A stretch of 64,000 bases of DNA. Source: Gottschalkia purinilytica (GTDB lineage: Bacteria > Bacillota > Clostridia > Tissierellales > Gottschalkiaceae). The DNA lies in assembly GCF_001190785.1 (NCBI RefSeq), contig NZ_LGSS01000006.1:101602-165601 (forward strand), read 5' to 3'. The translations under genes and the position numbers were made by a program. The notes below the pieces were generated by a model, which saw only the letters and a program-made list of their open reading frames with translations, was not told where the DNA came from and did no database searches. Positions 35,978 through 45,491 of this stretch are shown here, in pieces. Positions within the stretch are counted from its first letter, which is position 1; each line of letters begins with the position of its first letter.

Positions 35978-36844
35978 ATGGAACCCATTCTTGAAATTAA
36001 AAATTTGAAAAAAGATTTTAAAGACTTTAGTTTAAAAAATATAAATTTAACCCTTGAAAGAGGATATATTATGGGTTTTATAGGACCTAATGGATCAGGA
36101 AAAAGCACTACTATAAAGCTTATTATGAATTTACTTAAAAAAGATAGTGGAGAGATAAAAGTATTTGGAAAAGACAATATAAAACATGAGCAAGAAATAA
36201 AAAGTAGAATCGGATTTGTATATGATGAAAACTATTTTTATGAAGAACTAACTGTAATTGAAATGAAAAAAATTGTAGCACCTTTTTATAAAAAATGGAG
36301 TGAAGATATTTTTAATAAATATGTTAAAGAATTTGAATTACCGTTAAAAAGAAAAATAAAAGATTTATCTAAAGGTATGAAAATGAAATTTTCACTTGCG
36401 ATAGCACTATCACATGATGCTGAACTATTGATAATGGATGAGCCTACGGCAGGATTAGATCCTATAGTTAGAAGTGAACTTTTAGATATATTATATAACA
36501 TAATACAAGACGAGAACAAAAGTGTGTTCTTTTCAACACATATAACTTCAGATTTAGATAAGATAGCAGATTTTGTTACTATGATATATAAAGGAGAAAC
36601 AATATTTTGTATGCAGAAAGATGATATTTTAGATAGCCATAGAATTATAAAAGGTGATAAAGAACTATTAAATGAAGAAATAACTAATAAATTTATTGGA
36701 TTAAAAGAAAATAATTATGGATTTGAAGCATTAGTAAAAGACAAGAAATGGGCTAGAGATATATTTGGAGACAGCATTATTATAGATAAGCCTAATTTAG
36801 AGGATATAATGGTTTATTATGCAAGGAGGAATAAAAATGCTTAA
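35978..36844 (+). CDS. ABC transporter ATP-binding protein of a YtrA-type module
   Basis: 288 residues. Walker A GPNGSGKST, Q-loop, signature LSKGMKMKF (a variant of LSGG common in ABC-2 exporters), Walker B LLIMDEP and switch FFSTHITSD. A C-terminal extension of about 70 residues ends PNLEDIMVYYARR. It pairs with the ABC-2 permease encoded next, whose start lies within this gene. Function by analogy: export or defence against membrane-active antibiotics. Confidence 0.9.
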   Translation: MEPILEIKNLKKDFKDFSLKNINLTLERGYIMGFIGPNGSGKSTTIKLIMNLLKKDSGEIKVFGKDNIKHEQEIKSRIGFVYDENYFYEELTVIEMKKIVAPFYKKWSEDIFNKYVKEFELPLKRKIKDLSKGMKMKFSLAIALSHDAELLIMDEPTAGLDPIVRSELLDILYNIIQDENKSVFFSTHITSDLDKIADFVTMIYKGETIFCMQKDDILDSHRIIKGDKELLNEEITNKFIGLKENNYGFEALVKDKKWARDIFGDSIIIDKPNLEDIMVYYARRNKNA

Positions 36845-37514
36845 TTTGGTATTTAAAGATATATTAGTTCAGAAAAAAAGTTTGTTATTTTATTTCATAT
36901 ATATAATTATAGCAGGTATGGCATTTAAAGGAATAGGACTTGGTGGGTTTACAGCGGCTGTTATGATGTTAAGTTATGTTTTTTTAGCTAATTCATGTAC
37001 TTATGATGATAAGAATAAGGCACATTTTATGTTGAATAGCTTACCAGTTAAGAGGAGCAAAATAGTTTTGTCTAAATATGTTTCTATGCTATTATTTTTC
37101 TTCTTATCTATTTTAATGTATCTATCAATATATCATCTTGTTAAACTGATAAGTTTACCAATGAGTTTAAATCTAAATCTAAGTTCTATTAACATAGAGG
37201 GATTATTAGGAACTTTTTTTGCACTAAGCTTATTTGCAGGTATATATCTTCCAATATTTTTTAAATTCGGAGATACAAAGTCAAGAACTATATCTATAGT
37301 ACTATATTTAGTAGTGTTCTTTGGATTTGCACTTGTTGTTCAAAGTCTTAATAGTATAAAACAACTTAGTTTTTTTCAAAACATATATGAAGCAATAAAA
37401 CCTTTTACAAAAAATGATATGATAATAGGAACTTCAATTGCACTAATTTCAATACTGATATTGACACTATCTTATTTTGTATCAATAAAATTCTATAAAA
37501 ATAGAGAATTCTAA
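36837..37514 (+). CDS. ABC-2-type permease
   Basis: 225 residues with six hydrophobic segments. ATG 36837 is used because AAGGAGG (36823-36829) lies 7 nt upstream; it overlaps the ATPase gene by 8 nt. The segment SCTYDDKNKAHFMLNSLPVKRSK between helices 2 and 3 is the ABC_2-type signature of small YtrC/ABC-2 subunits that list among BcrB-like exporters. It completes the YtrA-regulated transporter. Confidence 0.85.
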   Translation: MLNLVFKDILVQKKSLLFYFIYIIIAGMAFKGIGLGGFTAAVMMLSYVFLANSCTYDDKNKAHFMLNSLPVKRSKIVLSKYVSMLLFFFLSILMYLSIYHLVKLISLPMSLNLNLSSINIEGLLGTFFALSLFAGIYLPIFFKFGDTKSRTISIVLYLVVFFGFALVVQSLNSIKQLSFFQNIYEAIKPFTKNDMIIGTSIALISILILTLSYFVSIKFYKNREF

Positions 37515-37641
37515 TTATATTAAAACAGATTTAGAATCTAGTATTAAACATCGCAAAATTATCACTATTACTATGCTTATAACATAAAAATAAGAATGTG
37601 ATTAAAAGTTTTAAATAGTGAATAAAATTCAGGGGGACTTT

Positions 37642-38028
37642 ATGAGGAAAATCGGAGTTATAGCATTAATAGCTTTATTGTTTTTTATAGCACTAGGACC
37701 ATTAGTTATTGGAAATGAAATAACATTACTTTCTATAAAAAGTAATGTATTTAATTGCTTGAAAGGTAAGCATATGTACTTTCTAGGTTCTCGTAGTAAG
37801 AATATCAAATTTTCAGAAGATAAAGAGATTACATTTAACATAGATGCAGAGACTAAAAAAGGAGATATAACAATATCTTTATTAGACAGCAATGAAAATA
37901 AAATATTTGAAACTAAAAATCCATCTAAAACTGAAATAAAGACTATTAAAGTAGAAAAAGGTAGTAATTATATTATAAAAATAGATGGAAGAAAACATAG
38001 AGGAAGTTATAAAGTGAGTTGGAAATAG
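37642..38028 (+). CDS. Hypothetical exported or membrane-anchored small protein
   Basis: 128 residues from ATG 37642 with GGGGGAC upstream. An N-terminal hydrophobic helix (IGVIALIALLFFIALGPLV) is followed by a domain of about 90 residues rich in beta strands (ITFNIDAETKKGDITISLLD and YIIKIDGRKHRGSYKVSW) resembling a small Ig-like or carbohydrate-binding sandwich. No family recognised. It follows the ABC module by 127 nt and might be part of the same stress response; this is only proximity. Confidence 0.65.
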   Translation: MRKIGVIALIALLFFIALGPLVIGNEITLLSIKSNVFNCLKGKHMYFLGSRSKNIKFSEDKEITFNIDAETKKGDITISLLDSNENKIFETKNPSKTEIKTIKVEKGSNYIIKIDGRKHRGSYKVSWK

Positions 38029-38080
38029 CTATAATTAGGATAAAATTAAGGGATTATTAGAACAAGAATTTTTCTTTATA

Positions 38081-38113
38081 AAATTCAGATGGAGAAAAAC
38101 TCCATCTGAATTT
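38081..38113. terminator. Bidirectional hairpin terminator
   Basis: AAATTCAGATGGAG (38081-38094), loop AAAAA, CTCCATCTGAATTT (38100-38113). It lies between convergent sequences and can serve both. Confidence 0.75.
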
Positions 38114-38147
38114 AAAAATCCTTTAAAATTTATAAACTAAGTGCCTA

Positions 38148-38650
38148 TTATTTCAAGACTTTAATAAGAATTGTCACTGCTTCTGCTCTAGTAGCATTAA
38201 TTTTTGGCTTGAAAGTATTGTCTGGGTAGCCACTTATGATTCCATGAGCTTCTGCTGTATTTACTGAATTTTGTACCCAATCTGAAATATCTTTTTTATC
38301 AACAAAGTTTTTATTAGAATTACTAGGAGTAAGCTTAGCTACATTTACAATCATAACTGCCATTTGTTCTCTAGAGATAAAGTCATCCGGTCCAAATTGA
38401 TTTTCATTATATCCACTTACAATACCATGGGAGGCAGCAGTTGATATATATTGTTTTGCCTAATGGTTTTCAGTATCAGAAAACACTTTATTTGTACTAG
38501 ACTCTAGATTAAAAGTATTTACTACAAGAGTCGTAAATTCAGCTCTAGTAATTTTATTATTTGGTTTAAAGCTTCCATCTTTATATCCACATATAATTTT
38601 CCTACAACTAATTTCTTAATAGATCCTTCCGCCCAATGTACTGCAATATC
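38148..38650 (-). pseudogene. S-layer homology (SLH) domain protein, decayed C-terminal part
   Basis: On the minus strand three SLH repeats are readable: one in a shifted frame (about 38530-38650: [14 protein letters not shown] then, after a frame change, [14 protein letters not shown]), one with an in-frame TAG where the HWAK motif needs Trp (near 38462), and one intact (38148-38363; ISDWVQNSVNTAEAHGIISG). SLH repeats anchor proteins to cell-wall polymers. At least one frameshift, one nonsense codon and loss of the N-terminal part mark it as a remnant. Confidence 0.8.
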
Positions 38651-38889
38651 TTTTAAGAATATATCTTAAATGAATATTTCGAAATAGACTATAGGAAACG
38701 GGAACTGCATAAATAGATAACTTTTAGTGGATTATATATATCAATGGCAGCTAAATTCTATATAAAAAAATTTCTAAAACAAAAGTTTAACTCTAAATTT
38801 TTCAGGTAATAATAGAATAACCTATTTTAAGAATAGCATCTAAGATATAATATATATGATTGTAGTAAATAAGTATTAGAGGTGATGAA

Positions 38890-39717
38890 ATGGCTAATTG
38901 TAATGGATGTCCTTCACAAAATAGATGTGGGAAACAAGATACTTGTGGAGTAGAAAATAATCCAAGAAACAATATAAAAAATGTAATCGGTGTTATGAGT
39001 GGAAAGGGTGGAGTTGGAAAATCCACTGTATCTACTATACTGGCAAATGAACTTAGACAAAAGGGATATAAGGTAGGAATATTAGATGCAGATATTACTG
39101 GACCTAGTATACCTAGACTTACTAATACACAAAATAAAAAGGCGATGATGTCTACAGAAGAGATGATAATTCCTATTATAACTGAAAATGGTATAAAGGT
39201 TATGTCATTAAATTTTCTGTTAGAAGATGAAAATCAACCAGTCATCTGGAGAGGACCTATAGTAGGAAGTACAGCTAAAAAGTTTTGGACAGATACATTA
39301 TGGGAAGATCTTGATTATCTAATAATTGATATGCCACCAGGAACAGGTGATGTTGCATTAACTGTTATGCAGTCAGTGCCTATAAATGGAATAGTCATGG
39401 TTTCTATACCTCAAGATTTAGTATCAATGATTGTATCAAAAGGTGTAAATATGGCTAGAAAGCTTGATATACCAGTGATAGGCGTTGTAGAAAATATGAG
39501 CTATATATTATGTCCTGATTGTGATAGTAAAATAAGGCTATATGAAGGAGAAAATACAGAACAATTTTTAAATGATATGGATTTAAAATTATTGGGTGAA
39601 ATTCCAATGTGTAAGGAAATAACCGATATTTCTAAGAATGGAATGAAGAAAATAACTAATAAGGAAATAAAAGATATATTAGAAAACATGACAAATAATA
39701 TTATATCTTCACTTTAA
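38890..39717 (+). CDS. Mrp/NBP35-type P-loop ATPase (iron-sulfur cluster carrier)
   Basis: 275 residues. A Cys-rich N-terminus (CNGC, C13, C19 region) resembles the NBP35 ferredoxin-like extension; then the deviant Walker A GKGGVGKST, the IDMPPGTGD switch and a C-terminal CPDC pair (about residues 208-211) that binds the bridging cluster in the dimer. Such proteins hold and transfer Fe-S clusters to apoproteins. Given the two metallocofactor clusters in this window it may be useful to them, but it is widespread in anaerobes. GAGGTGATG precedes the ATG. Confidence 0.9.
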   Translation: MANCNGCPSQNRCGKQDTCGVENNPRNNIKNVIGVMSGKGGVGKSTVSTILANELRQKGYKVGILDADITGPSIPRLTNTQNKKAMMSTEEMIIPIITENGIKVMSLNFLLEDENQPVIWRGPIVGSTAKKFWTDTLWEDLDYLIIDMPPGTGDVALTVMQSVPINGIVMVSIPQDLVSMIVSKGVNMARKLDIPVIGVVENMSYILCPDCDSKIRLYEGENTEQFLNDMDLKLLGEIPMCKEITDISKNGMKKITNKEIKDILENMTNNIISSL

Positions 39718-39723
39718 TTATAA

Positions 39724-39772
39724 AAAAAGAACTTAGGGATTTTAAATATAAATTTCCTAAGTTCTTTTTCTT
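39724..39772 (+). terminator. Intrinsic terminator after the Mrp gene
   Basis: AAAAAGAACTTAGG pairs with CCTAAGTTCTTTTT across an AT-rich loop, followed by more T. Confidence 0.75.
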
Positions 39773-39990
39773 TCAAGTCCTGAGAATTTTGATTTCTGAT
39801 GTAATTATACTATGAAATATTAAAAATTAATTACAAATACATTTCTTCTTAATTAAAGTTTTCTTACAAACTCCTTAATGTTATTTATTTTGAGTCAAAA
39901 GTGAGTTAGAATGAATAATGCAATATATATCATAAAAATACAAAAAAAATAAACTTTCGACTAATAAATGCATTATGTCTTAAGAGGGGA

Positions 39991-40839
39991 GTGGTTAAAA
40001 TTAAAAAGAAAATAATATATGGACTAACTTTTTCTATTTTAATACTAATGTTTTTACTTACAAGGAGAATAAGAGTAGAAGCTAGAAAAAACGAAAATCA
40101 TATACCAATTTTAATGTATCATAATATAGTAACAGATCCTAACGAAACTAAGCCACCTTTAATAACAATAACTGATAAAAGATTTAAAAGAGATATGGAA
40201 TACTTAAAAAATAATGGTTATACTACAATATCTTTTAGAGAGTTAATAGATTATAAAAGTGGAAAGGGGACACTTCCTAAAAAACCTGTAGTTATAACGT
40301 TTGATGATGGATTATACAGCAATTATAAATATGCTTATCCAATATTAAGAGAAAATAATATGAAAGCTACTATATTTATAATAGGTTCTAGAGTAGGAAA
40401 AGATACGTTAAGTGGAAGACCTATAGTTCCTCATTTTAATTGGAATGAGGCAAAAGAAATGTACGATAGTGGGCTTATAGAAATACAACCTCATACTTAT
40501 AATTTACATTTTTTTAAGGAAAGTTCTACACATGGACATGGAGCTTTACCAATGACTGGTGAAAGTGAGAAAAATCATTATGATAGATTCTTAAAGGATA
40601 CTAAAAAAATCAAAAAGCTCATAAAGGATAATATAGGATGTGAATCTTATGTTTTCGCTTATCCTTATGGAGACTATACAGCTACAAATGAGAAAGTTCT
40701 TAAAGATTTAAATTTTAAATCAACTCTCACTACTAGAAGTAGATACTCAGATATAACAGATAATCTATATGGGCTTAAAAGAATAAATGTACCATCACAT
40801 ATTGAACTTAAAGATCTTTTAAGGAAAATAAGGTATTAA
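39991..40839 (+). CDS. Polysaccharide deacetylase family protein
   Basis: About 282 residues. An N-terminal membrane helix (about 7-24) anchors a NodB-type domain. Catalytic motifs: TFDDGL (general base and metal Asp), HTYNLH (the metal-binding His pair) and YPYGDYT. It probably deacetylates peptidoglycan or another extracellular glycan. The start is uncertain: GTG 39991 is only a few bases after AGAGGGG, and no better ATG lies in frame nearby; initiation slightly downstream is possible. A terminator (40838-40867) begins at the stop codon. Confidence 0.87.
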   Translation: MVKIKKKIIYGLTFSILILMFLLTRRIRVEARKNENHIPILMYHNIVTDPNETKPPLITITDKRFKRDMEYLKNNGYTTISFRELIDYKSGKGTLPKKPVVITFDDGLYSNYKYAYPILRENNMKATIFIIGSRVGKDTLSGRPIVPHFNWNEAKEMYDSGLIEIQPHTYNLHFFKESSTHGHGALPMTGESEKNHYDRFLKDTKKIKKLIKDNIGCESYVFAYPYGDYTATNEKVLKDLNFKSTLTTRSRYSDITDNLYGLKRINVPSHIELKDLLRKIRY

Positions 40840-40869
40840 AGAGGACTGATTAAATTTAGTCCTCTTTCA
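40838..40869 (+). terminator. Terminator overlapping the deacetylase stop codon
   Basis: AAAGAGGACT (40838-40847) pairs with AGTCCTCTTT (40858-40867). Confidence 0.75.
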
Positions 40870-41356
40870 ATATATAACATTGGAATACTTCCAAATAATA
40901 ACTTAAAATGAATTAATTAAGATAAAAAATATACTTCATTGTCGATTATAGAATATTATAATTATATATAGTAAAATGATAAGAATATATGAACTCTTTT
41001 TTTATTTCTTGGAAAAAAATATAATTGTTTGTATAATATAGCTAAAGGGATAAGTTTTTGTTTACTTTTAAAATTAGATAAGTATGTTTTCATAGTTATT
41101 AGTCACGGAGGAATGCCTGGAAAGACATATACCAGAATAAACAAGAAAATCTTTTTAAGAAATAGACTGAAGAAGTAAAAAATAGCGTCCAAAATTATAA
41201 ATGCTGGGAAAGAAGTTCCTTTGAAAGTAATAGTGTCCAAAATAAAAATTGTATAATATAGAAAATTAACTATCAATAAATATATATATTAATTCTAAGT
41301 TTAGATTAAGTAATATAATTTCGTAAATCAGGGGGACTTCGTAAAGGGGAGGTCTT
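40870..41356. other. AT-rich gap before the integrase-like gene
   Basis: No gene is supported. Two short similar segments recur: TTGTATAATATAG at about 41030 and 41251, and ATAGCGTCCAAAAT / ATAGTGTCCAAAAT at about 41183 and 41231. They could be promoter or repressor-binding duplications serving the downstream gene. A tiny basic reading frame near 41115 has no usable ribosome-site spacing. Confidence 0.4.
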
Positions 41357-42328
41357 ATGAAATCTAACAAAGTTTATAAACTGTATAATGAGGATTTAAA
41401 AAGTGAATTTATACAAAAGTACGGTAAAACAACTCAAAAACAAGTTACAAGGCTCTTAAGTAAATGCTATGATATGGAGTCAAAACTAAATAAAGATTTT
41501 TCAAGCTTTGAATTTTCAGAAGTTAGAGATTTTTTACTAAGCTTAAATAAAAAAAGCATACATTCTTTATATACTACAATATCTTTTTTAAGAAGTTATG
41601 TGGACTTCGCAATAGAAAAACAGAAACTTTGCTCTAGAACTAACTGCTTAAATTGCTTTAAAGGGACACAAACTTTAGAACAGTATATAAATAATGTTGC
41701 TGAAAATTTAGTGGATAGTGAAGGTGATATAGAATTAGGGAAATATATCACTAGACAAGAGCTATATAACATAATTAACTTTTGCGTAAATCCTCAAGAT
41801 GGAGCATTATTTGGAGTACTATTCGAAGGGGCAACTTTAGAAGAAGCTAGAAATTTACTAATAAAAGATTGTGATTTTGAAAACAGTAAGATTACTTTTA
41901 CTAAAGATAATGGAATAACAAGGACAAGAACAATAAATGATCATTTTATAATGAATATATTAAAAGATGCTATAAAACAGGAAAGATATGAGAAAAATAA
42001 TGGATTAAACGAAGGACTTAGAACACCTTCATTTATACTAATAAAAACAGAATATGTATTTAGAGCTAGTGGAAAGACTAAAGCTGATAAAATACAAGCT
42101 TCAACACTTAATAATAGATTAAAGAAAATAGCAAGTACCTATGGAAATCCTTTTCTTAATCCTACTAATCTTTGGATAAGTGGTATTATAGATTTTGCTA
42201 AGAAACTAAAAGCAAAGTTAGGAGTAGAAAAATTGCAAACTAACCACTATCAATTTATTAATAAAGAGTATGGATATAACGAAAGTTATTGGAGTGTAAC
42301 AAAAATGAAAATAAAAAATTATATATAA
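41357..42328 (+). CDS. Integrase-fold protein without catalytic residues (MrpR/YopR-like)
   Basis: 323 residues. The layout matches a tyrosine recombinase: N-terminal SAM-like helical domain (about 1-105) and C-terminal catalytic-type domain (about 130-323). The box I arginine is replaced (FEGATLEEARNL instead of GLRxSE), and the box II HxxR is NPTNLWISG, so recombination activity is unlikely. This resembles the inactive integrase-like phage repressor MrpR (YopR) of SPbeta, a DNA-binding regulator. AAAGGGGAGG precedes the ATG. It has no phage neighbours here, so it may be a relict or domesticated regulator. Assignment to the fold is moderately firm, MrpR relation tentative. Confidence 0.65.
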   Translation: MKSNKVYKLYNEDLKSEFIQKYGKTTQKQVTRLLSKCYDMESKLNKDFSSFEFSEVRDFLLSLNKKSIHSLYTTISFLRSYVDFAIEKQKLCSRTNCLNCFKGTQTLEQYINNVAENLVDSEGDIELGKYITRQELYNIINFCVNPQDGALFGVLFEGATLEEARNLLIKDCDFENSKITFTKDNGITRTRTINDHFIMNILKDAIKQERYEKNNGLNEGLRTPSFILIKTEYVFRASGKTKADKIQASTLNNRLKKIASTYGNPFLNPTNLWISGIIDFAKKLKAKLGVEKLQTNHYQFINKEYGYNESYWSVTKMKIKNYI

Positions 42329-42514
42329 AGAATTACATAATTCTTTATATATAATTAAAATTTTACTGATATGAAAATGAATATCATGAATTGTGTCTTA
42401 GACTATTAACAAAATGTTAGCTTTGAAACTTAGCTGAATAGTTTTGTTAGTAGTCTAAAGATAGATATTTTAATAAAAGTATATATTATTAAATTAACTT
42501 ATTACAATGAATAA

Positions 42515-43771
42515 CTAAGCAGATCTATTACTAGAATTATTGGATTCTTGTAGTACTCCTAACTTTTGAGCTACCCACTTTGTAGTTGTCGCTTGAAATG
42601 CTAATGTTATAATTATTGCCATAAATACTACAGAAGATACTATCTGATATCCAGGGAGCTTTAAAGATACTACAATACCACTCATAGCTGCCGGTATTAC
42701 ACCTGTTTCTCTAACCCACATAATGAATAACTTTTCTTTGAAAGTCCATTCTGATTTTTTATCAAATATTGTTGAAATCCAAACTGACAAGGGTCTTGCA
42801 ACAAACATCAATATAAGAACTATTAATACTGAATATCCCCAATATTTAGATAGTGATTCAAAGTTTACATGAGTACCTAATAATATAAATATAGACATTC
42901 TAAATATAGTAGCTAAAGTTTCTCTAAAATGAACCTGAACATAGTAAGCTGTATCAGGTATACGAAGTCCAAAAGTTGATTTATTTCCGCAAACTAGACC
43001 TGCAACGAAAGATGCCATATATCCGGACCCACCTATAAGTTCTGCTGAAACATAAGATATGGCAACAACTATCATAGACATTATTGGTGCATATTCATAG
43101 AATATTCCGAATTTTTTATTTGATATAGATAAAGAAATTAATAAACCTACTATTGCACCAACTAAAATACCACCAAATATCATTATAATCAGTTCTTTTA
43201 TATTTTGAGAAAAGTTGAACTTTCCTAATCTTATTACAGTTAATACTGAAAATACAGCTATAGTTCCCATAGCATCATTAAATGCAGACTCACTTATTAC
43301 TGTTTGCTTTATTTTGTCAACTATTTTTACTTGTTGAAATACTGGGATTAAACTAGCTGGATCTGTTGAAGCTACAATAGCACCTATTAGTAATCCATAT
43401 ATAAGTTCTATATTGAAAATATAACTAGCTGCATATCCAACGACTGCGGAAGATACTACTACACCTAAAGTAGATAATAGTCCGACAGATACTTTTACTT
43501 GATTTAGAACTTGTAACTTTATTTCTCTACCACCTTCATAAAGAATAAAAGCAGAACCATAAACTAATATTAATTGATTAGCAATAGAAGCTTCATCTAT
43601 ACTTATCAAGTTAAGTACGGCAGGACCTATTATTATGCCAGCAAGTAAAAATAACACTACATCTGGAAGCTTAATTAGTCGACTTAACTTTCCAAAAATC
43701 ATGCCTACGAATAGAATCACAACTGTAGAAGTTAATATCTGTTTAGTCAACAGCATAACTGAATTCTCCAT
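42515..43771 (-). CDS. Cation/proton antiporter (CPA1 family, NhaP-like)
   Basis: 418 residues with about 12-13 membrane helices. The Asn-Asp pair in ESAFNDAMGTIAVF is the CPA1 ion-binding motif; STDPASLIPVF is the conserved discontinuous helix. Distinct from the fluoride-linked antiporter at 2564, which has Asp-Asp. AAAGGAGG precedes the start. Its promoter on the minus strand is TTGACA (43846-43841), 17 bp, TATTGT (43823-43818). It exchanges Na+ or K+ for protons. Confidence 0.9.
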   Translation of the reverse strand: MENSVMLLTKQILTSTVVILFVGMIFGKLSRLIKLPDVVLFLLAGIIIGPAVLNLISIDEASIANQLILVYGSAFILYEGGREIKLQVLNQVKVSVGLLSTLGVVVSSAVVGYAASYIFNIELIYGLLIGAIVASTDPASLIPVFQQVKIVDKIKQTVISESAFNDAMGTIAVFSVLTVIRLGKFNFSQNIKELIIMIFGGILVGAIVGLLISLSISNKKFGIFYEYAPIMSMIVVAISYVSAELIGGSGYMASFVAGLVCGNKSTFGLRIPDTAYYVQVHFRETLATIFRMSIFILLGTHVNFESLSKYWGYSVLIVLILMFVARPLSVWISTIFDKKSEWTFKEKLFIMWVRETGVIPAAMSGIVVSLKLPGYQIVSSVVFMAIIITLAFQATTTKWVAQKLGVLQESNNSSNRSA

Positions 43772-43817
43772 AGTTATACCTCCTTTATTTATTATCCTAT
43801 TTTAAATCGTATCTATT

Positions 43818-43846
43818 ACAATACTACTTTTAAAATATAATGTCAA
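43818..43846 (-). promoter_or_regulatory. Promoter of the CPA1 antiporter gene
   Basis: Minus-strand TTGACA and TATTGT with a 17-bp spacer, 47 nt before the start codon. The rest of the gap to 44082 shows nothing else that I can support. Confidence 0.55.
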
Positions 43847-44082
43847 TTAGTGTAATTCACACAAAATTGATTGAAAAAGTGGAGATTATTTGAATTAGTA
43901 AAATTGTAATGCATTTTATCTTTTTCTCTAACGTTAAAGTAAAAAAATTCAAAATTGCTTATTTAAAACTTAACTTTCATTACAAAAATAAATTATAGTG
44001 GATTTGAATGTATAATTGAAATACATATATCTTATAGTAATCATAAATATCTTTAATAAAATCACAATAACCTATTTTAATA

Positions 44083-44395
44083 CTATAAAATACTGTGATG
44101 ATTTCTACCTATAATTAAGCTATTCATAATCATACCAAAAATAATTAGTATTATTCCAACTAATGATAAGCCTTTTGATATGGATTCATTTAGTAAAAGT
44201 ATATCACCAAGTACAGTAAATACCATTGTACAAGATTGGGTAGATTCAACGGCCGCTAATACTGAAGATTGATTTTTTACCATATCAGTTGCTTGATAAT
44301 ATAGAACTGTAGCAGAAACACCAGAAAATAGAGCTAATAAAATTGAATAATTAAAATTATTAATAAAAAAGTTATCTATGAGATGAAACCAATGA
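44083..44395 (-). pseudogene. C-terminal fragment of a DMT-type multidrug efflux transporter
   Basis: The minus-strand frame without start reads from about 44395 (NYSILLALFSGVSATVLYYQ) into AAVESTQSCTMVFTVLGDILLLNES and ends in IGRNHHSIL. This is the last third of an EmrE/EamA-like transporter; the first six or so helices are missing and the DNA upstream is unrelated. An internal ATG at 44283 could start only a two-helix peptide. Interpreted as a gene remnant after deletion. Confidence 0.7.
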
Positions 44396-44521
44396 AAATA
44401 AGTAATATGATTTTTAGTTATTAAATTAGTATATACTGAGATATAACAATGAATATATATGTAACTATATACTCAAGAACTGAATATAATGCAGGTAACG
44501 GATACATTAGGAGGAATATAT

Positions 44522-45154
44522 ATGCATTTGTTATCTGCGATTCTATTTGCAGTATCTGCAAACCTTGATAACTTAGTCATAGGAATAGCATATGGCATAA
44601 AGAATATAGAGCTGAGATTTAAAATTAATATTATAATTGCTATTTTAACAAGTATAGGTACGTTTGTATCTATGCTTATAGGAAACTTTGCAAGAAGCTT
44701 TATTCATGAAGATATAATAAATCTGATAGGATGTACTATACTCATAATTATAGGATCATGGTTTATAAAAGACTTTATGAAAAATAGGAAAATAAAAAAC
44801 AGGAAACGTAATCATAATAATGAAAAAGAAGAGAAAACTAATGTAACTTATATAGGAATATTAAGAGAACCAGGATGTGCAGATAAAGATAATTCAGGAT
44901 GCATAGACATAAAAGAATCTATAACTCTTGGATTAGCATTATCTCTTAATAATTTTGGACTTGGAATTGGTGCAAGTGCAGCAGGACTTAGTATATATAT
45001 AACGCCTATACTTACTTTCATTCTAAGTATAGCTTTATTAAGTATGGGGGTAAAATTAGGAAAAAGATATTTGGCTCATATACTTGGAGAATATGCAACT
45101 TTGGTATCCGGGATTATAATTATATTCCTAGGTATATATGAGATGTTTATTTAA
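44522..45154 (+). CDS. ytaF: Sporulation membrane protein YtaF
   Basis: 210 residues from ATG 44522 with TAGGAGG upstream; in-frame ATG 44489 has no site. Six membrane helices with the motifs SANLDNLVIGIAYGIKN and GLALSLNNFGLGIGAS repeated in the two halves, as in YtaF and the related MntP exporters. A hydrophilic loop (about 95-130) contains ADKDNSGCID. YtaF is made during sporulation in Bacillus; function unsettled, possibly metal transport. Supports a spore-forming host. Confidence 0.88.
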   Translation: MHLLSAILFAVSANLDNLVIGIAYGIKNIELRFKINIIIAILTSIGTFVSMLIGNFARSFIHEDIINLIGCTILIIIGSWFIKDFMKNRKIKNRKRNHNNEKEEKTNVTYIGILREPGCADKDNSGCIDIKESITLGLALSLNNFGLGIGASAAGLSIYITPILTFILSIALLSMGVKLGKRYLAHILGEYATLVSGIIIIFLGIYEMFI

Positions 45155-45307
45155 TGATACAACTATAGAGTATAGCACTTAAGTTATTTATATTATGATT
45201 ATAATGTGAAAATTATGTTAAAAGATTTGCTTTAAGTCAGAATATATGTGATAATAAAGTTGATATCTTAAACTTATAATATATTCATTTTGTGTGTTAA
45301 TATAATT

Positions 45308-45338
45308 AGTGCTTATATATTTGAGCACTAGTTTTTTT
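45308..45338 (+). terminator. Terminator after ytaF / before the mgtE leader
   Basis: TAGTGCT (45308-45314) pairs with AGCACTA (45324-45330), followed by seven T. Confidence 0.75.
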
Positions 45339-45355
45339 GAGTTAAAAGGGTATCT

Positions 45356-45483
45356 TTATATCAAGAGACTTAAGAAGGGAGTGATAGTTATGGAGAGCGA
45401 TGATTTGCATAGGCGATGTTTTTCTGAAATAAAAACTAAATATTTGGTCATAACTATCATTAGAAGTTATGGATCTTGATAGG
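45356..45483 (+). ncRNA. Candidate structured leader RNA of mgtE
   Basis: Outer stem TATCAAGA (about 45358-45365) with TCTTGATA (about 45474-45481) encloses an inner stem TGATAGTTATG (45382-45392) with CATAACTATCA (about 45450-45460). Inside lies GGAGAGCGATGATTTGCATA. The two nested stems end directly at the mgtE ribosome site GGAAGG, so folding could hide or expose it. It does not match the M-box, yybP-ykoY, ydaO or other classes that I know. Confidence 0.45.
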
Positions 45484-45491
45484 AAGGTGAT

